In this document: one piece after another, positions 5,431-5,781 of the stretch
Position numbering within the stretch: position 1 is the stretch's first letter
How the letters are laid out: each line of letters starts with the position of its first letter
Source of the DNA: Sulfurimonas sp.
Lineage (GTDB): Bacteria > Campylobacterota > Campylobacteria > Campylobacterales > Sulfurimonadaceae
NCBI GenBank assembly: GCA_015487435.1
Contig: WFPU01000274.1
Span: 1-5,781 of the forward strand
Length of the DNA: 5,781 nt
Direction of reading: 5' to 3'
The notes under the pieces: model-generated
Told to the model about the DNA's origin: nothing
What the model saw: the letters and a program-made list of their open reading frames with translations, nothing else
Databases searched by the model: none
Position numbers and translations under genes: made by a program

Positions 5431-5781
5431 AAAGTGATATAAACCAATACACAAAATGTATACCAAAAAATCCCAAAAGGACACCAATTGTTACTTCAAA
5501 GTTTTTATCTACTTCAGTATGATTGTTGAGAATTAGATAGAGGTATGACACTACAAACAATACATTAAAGAGTAAAAATACAGAAGGATATTTTCCATAA
5601 TTTATTTTTTTAACAAATAAAGCTGAATACACTAAAAGTAAGAGAGCGGTAATCATAAAAGTATTTGAGATTAAAACAACTCTAACAGGAGGTCCTTCAA
5701 GCCATTGACCTGCCAAATAAAATAGTGGAAAAACAAGCAAATATCTTGTTTTATAAAAAAGGTCTAAAGTTTGTTCAAATA
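5411..5781 (-). CDS. Multi-pass inner-membrane protein, 3' part only
   Basis: A minus-strand frame is open from the right edge to the stop TGA at 5413-5411, so the N-terminus lies outside the window. Reading from the edge it begins FEQTLDLFYKTRYLLVFP. A TTG at 5740 could act as a start, but the frame continues upstream with plausible residues, so I treat it as truncated. About four hydrophobic segments are visible: LLVFPLFYLAGQW, VVLISNTFMITALLLLVYSA, VFLLFNVLFVVSYLYLIL and VTIGVLLGFFGIHFVYWFIS. It ends in a basic tail FKKKVF. Short charged loops (FVKKINYGKY, HTEVDKNFE) separate the later segments. I recognise no family. It points toward the envelope operon and overlaps its last gene by 20 nt, so it belongs to a different transcription unit. 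Confidence 0.7.
   Translation of the reverse strand, partial: FEQTLDLFYKTRYLLVFPLFYLAGQWLEGPPVRVVLISNTFMITALLLLVYSALFVKKINYGKYPSVFLLFNVLFVVSYLYLILNNHTEVDKNFEVTIGVLLGFFGIHFVYWFISLFKKKVF
5418..5435. terminator. Possible weak bidirectional terminator in the convergent overlap
   Basis: ACTTT (5418-5422) and AAAGT (5431-5435) can pair around an 8-nt loop, with A-rich sequence before and T-rich sequence inside on the plus strand. It also contains the 12-bp palindrome CTTTTTAAAAAG. It sits where the two convergent genes meet, as a shared terminator would, but the stem is short and has little GC. Confidence 0.2.

Noticed and set aside
1..5781. tRNA, rRNA, CRISPR array, insertion sequence or integron attC sites
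   Set aside because: I saw no regularly spaced repeats, no tRNA-like cloverleaf with CCA end, no transposase and no attC-type imperfect hairpins between the genes.

Overview
The window is AT-rich on both strands and carries several protein families common in Campylobacterota (Epsilonproteobacteria): an XerH-like single-chain tyrosine recombinase, an LPP20-type exported protein and small cell-envelope proteins. The genus cannot be fixed from the sequence (inference). The mix of toxin-antitoxin (TA) genes, a site-specific recombinase and unrecognised envelope genes points to an accessory region such as a genomic island, integrated element or plasmid segment, not core genome.

Left part (1-1157): the 3' end of an unrecognised gene overlaps by 8 nt a gene for an AbiEii/AbiGii-type nucleotidyltransferase toxin. 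The layout is that of a TA pair in which the upstream protein would be the antitoxin, but its sequence matches no antitoxin family I recognise. Next comes a gene-free stretch (1158-1342) with two imperfect inverted repeats and an extended -10 promoter, followed by a tyrosine recombinase (1343-2278) with all six catalytic residues.

Middle part (2279-2921): a second TA module, a Phd/YefM antitoxin followed 2 nt later by a RelE/ParE-type toxin. A perfect 14-bp palindrome lies between the -10 box and the antitoxin start, where an autorepression operator would be expected. A further 184-nt gap without a convincing gene holds a good sigma-70-like promoter.

Right part (3106-5430): four co-directional genes, the last three overlapping, all for exported or envelope proteins. 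They are an LPP20-like periplasmic protein, a small outer-membrane beta-barrel, a lipoprotein with an OmpA-like domain that has lost its peptidoglycan-binding residues, and a 180-aa protein with an N-terminal membrane or signal segment. This looks like one envelope assembly of unknown purpose and is the best candidate here for something undescribed. A convergent multi-pass membrane protein gene enters from the right edge on the minus strand and overlaps the last operon gene tail to tail by 20 nt.
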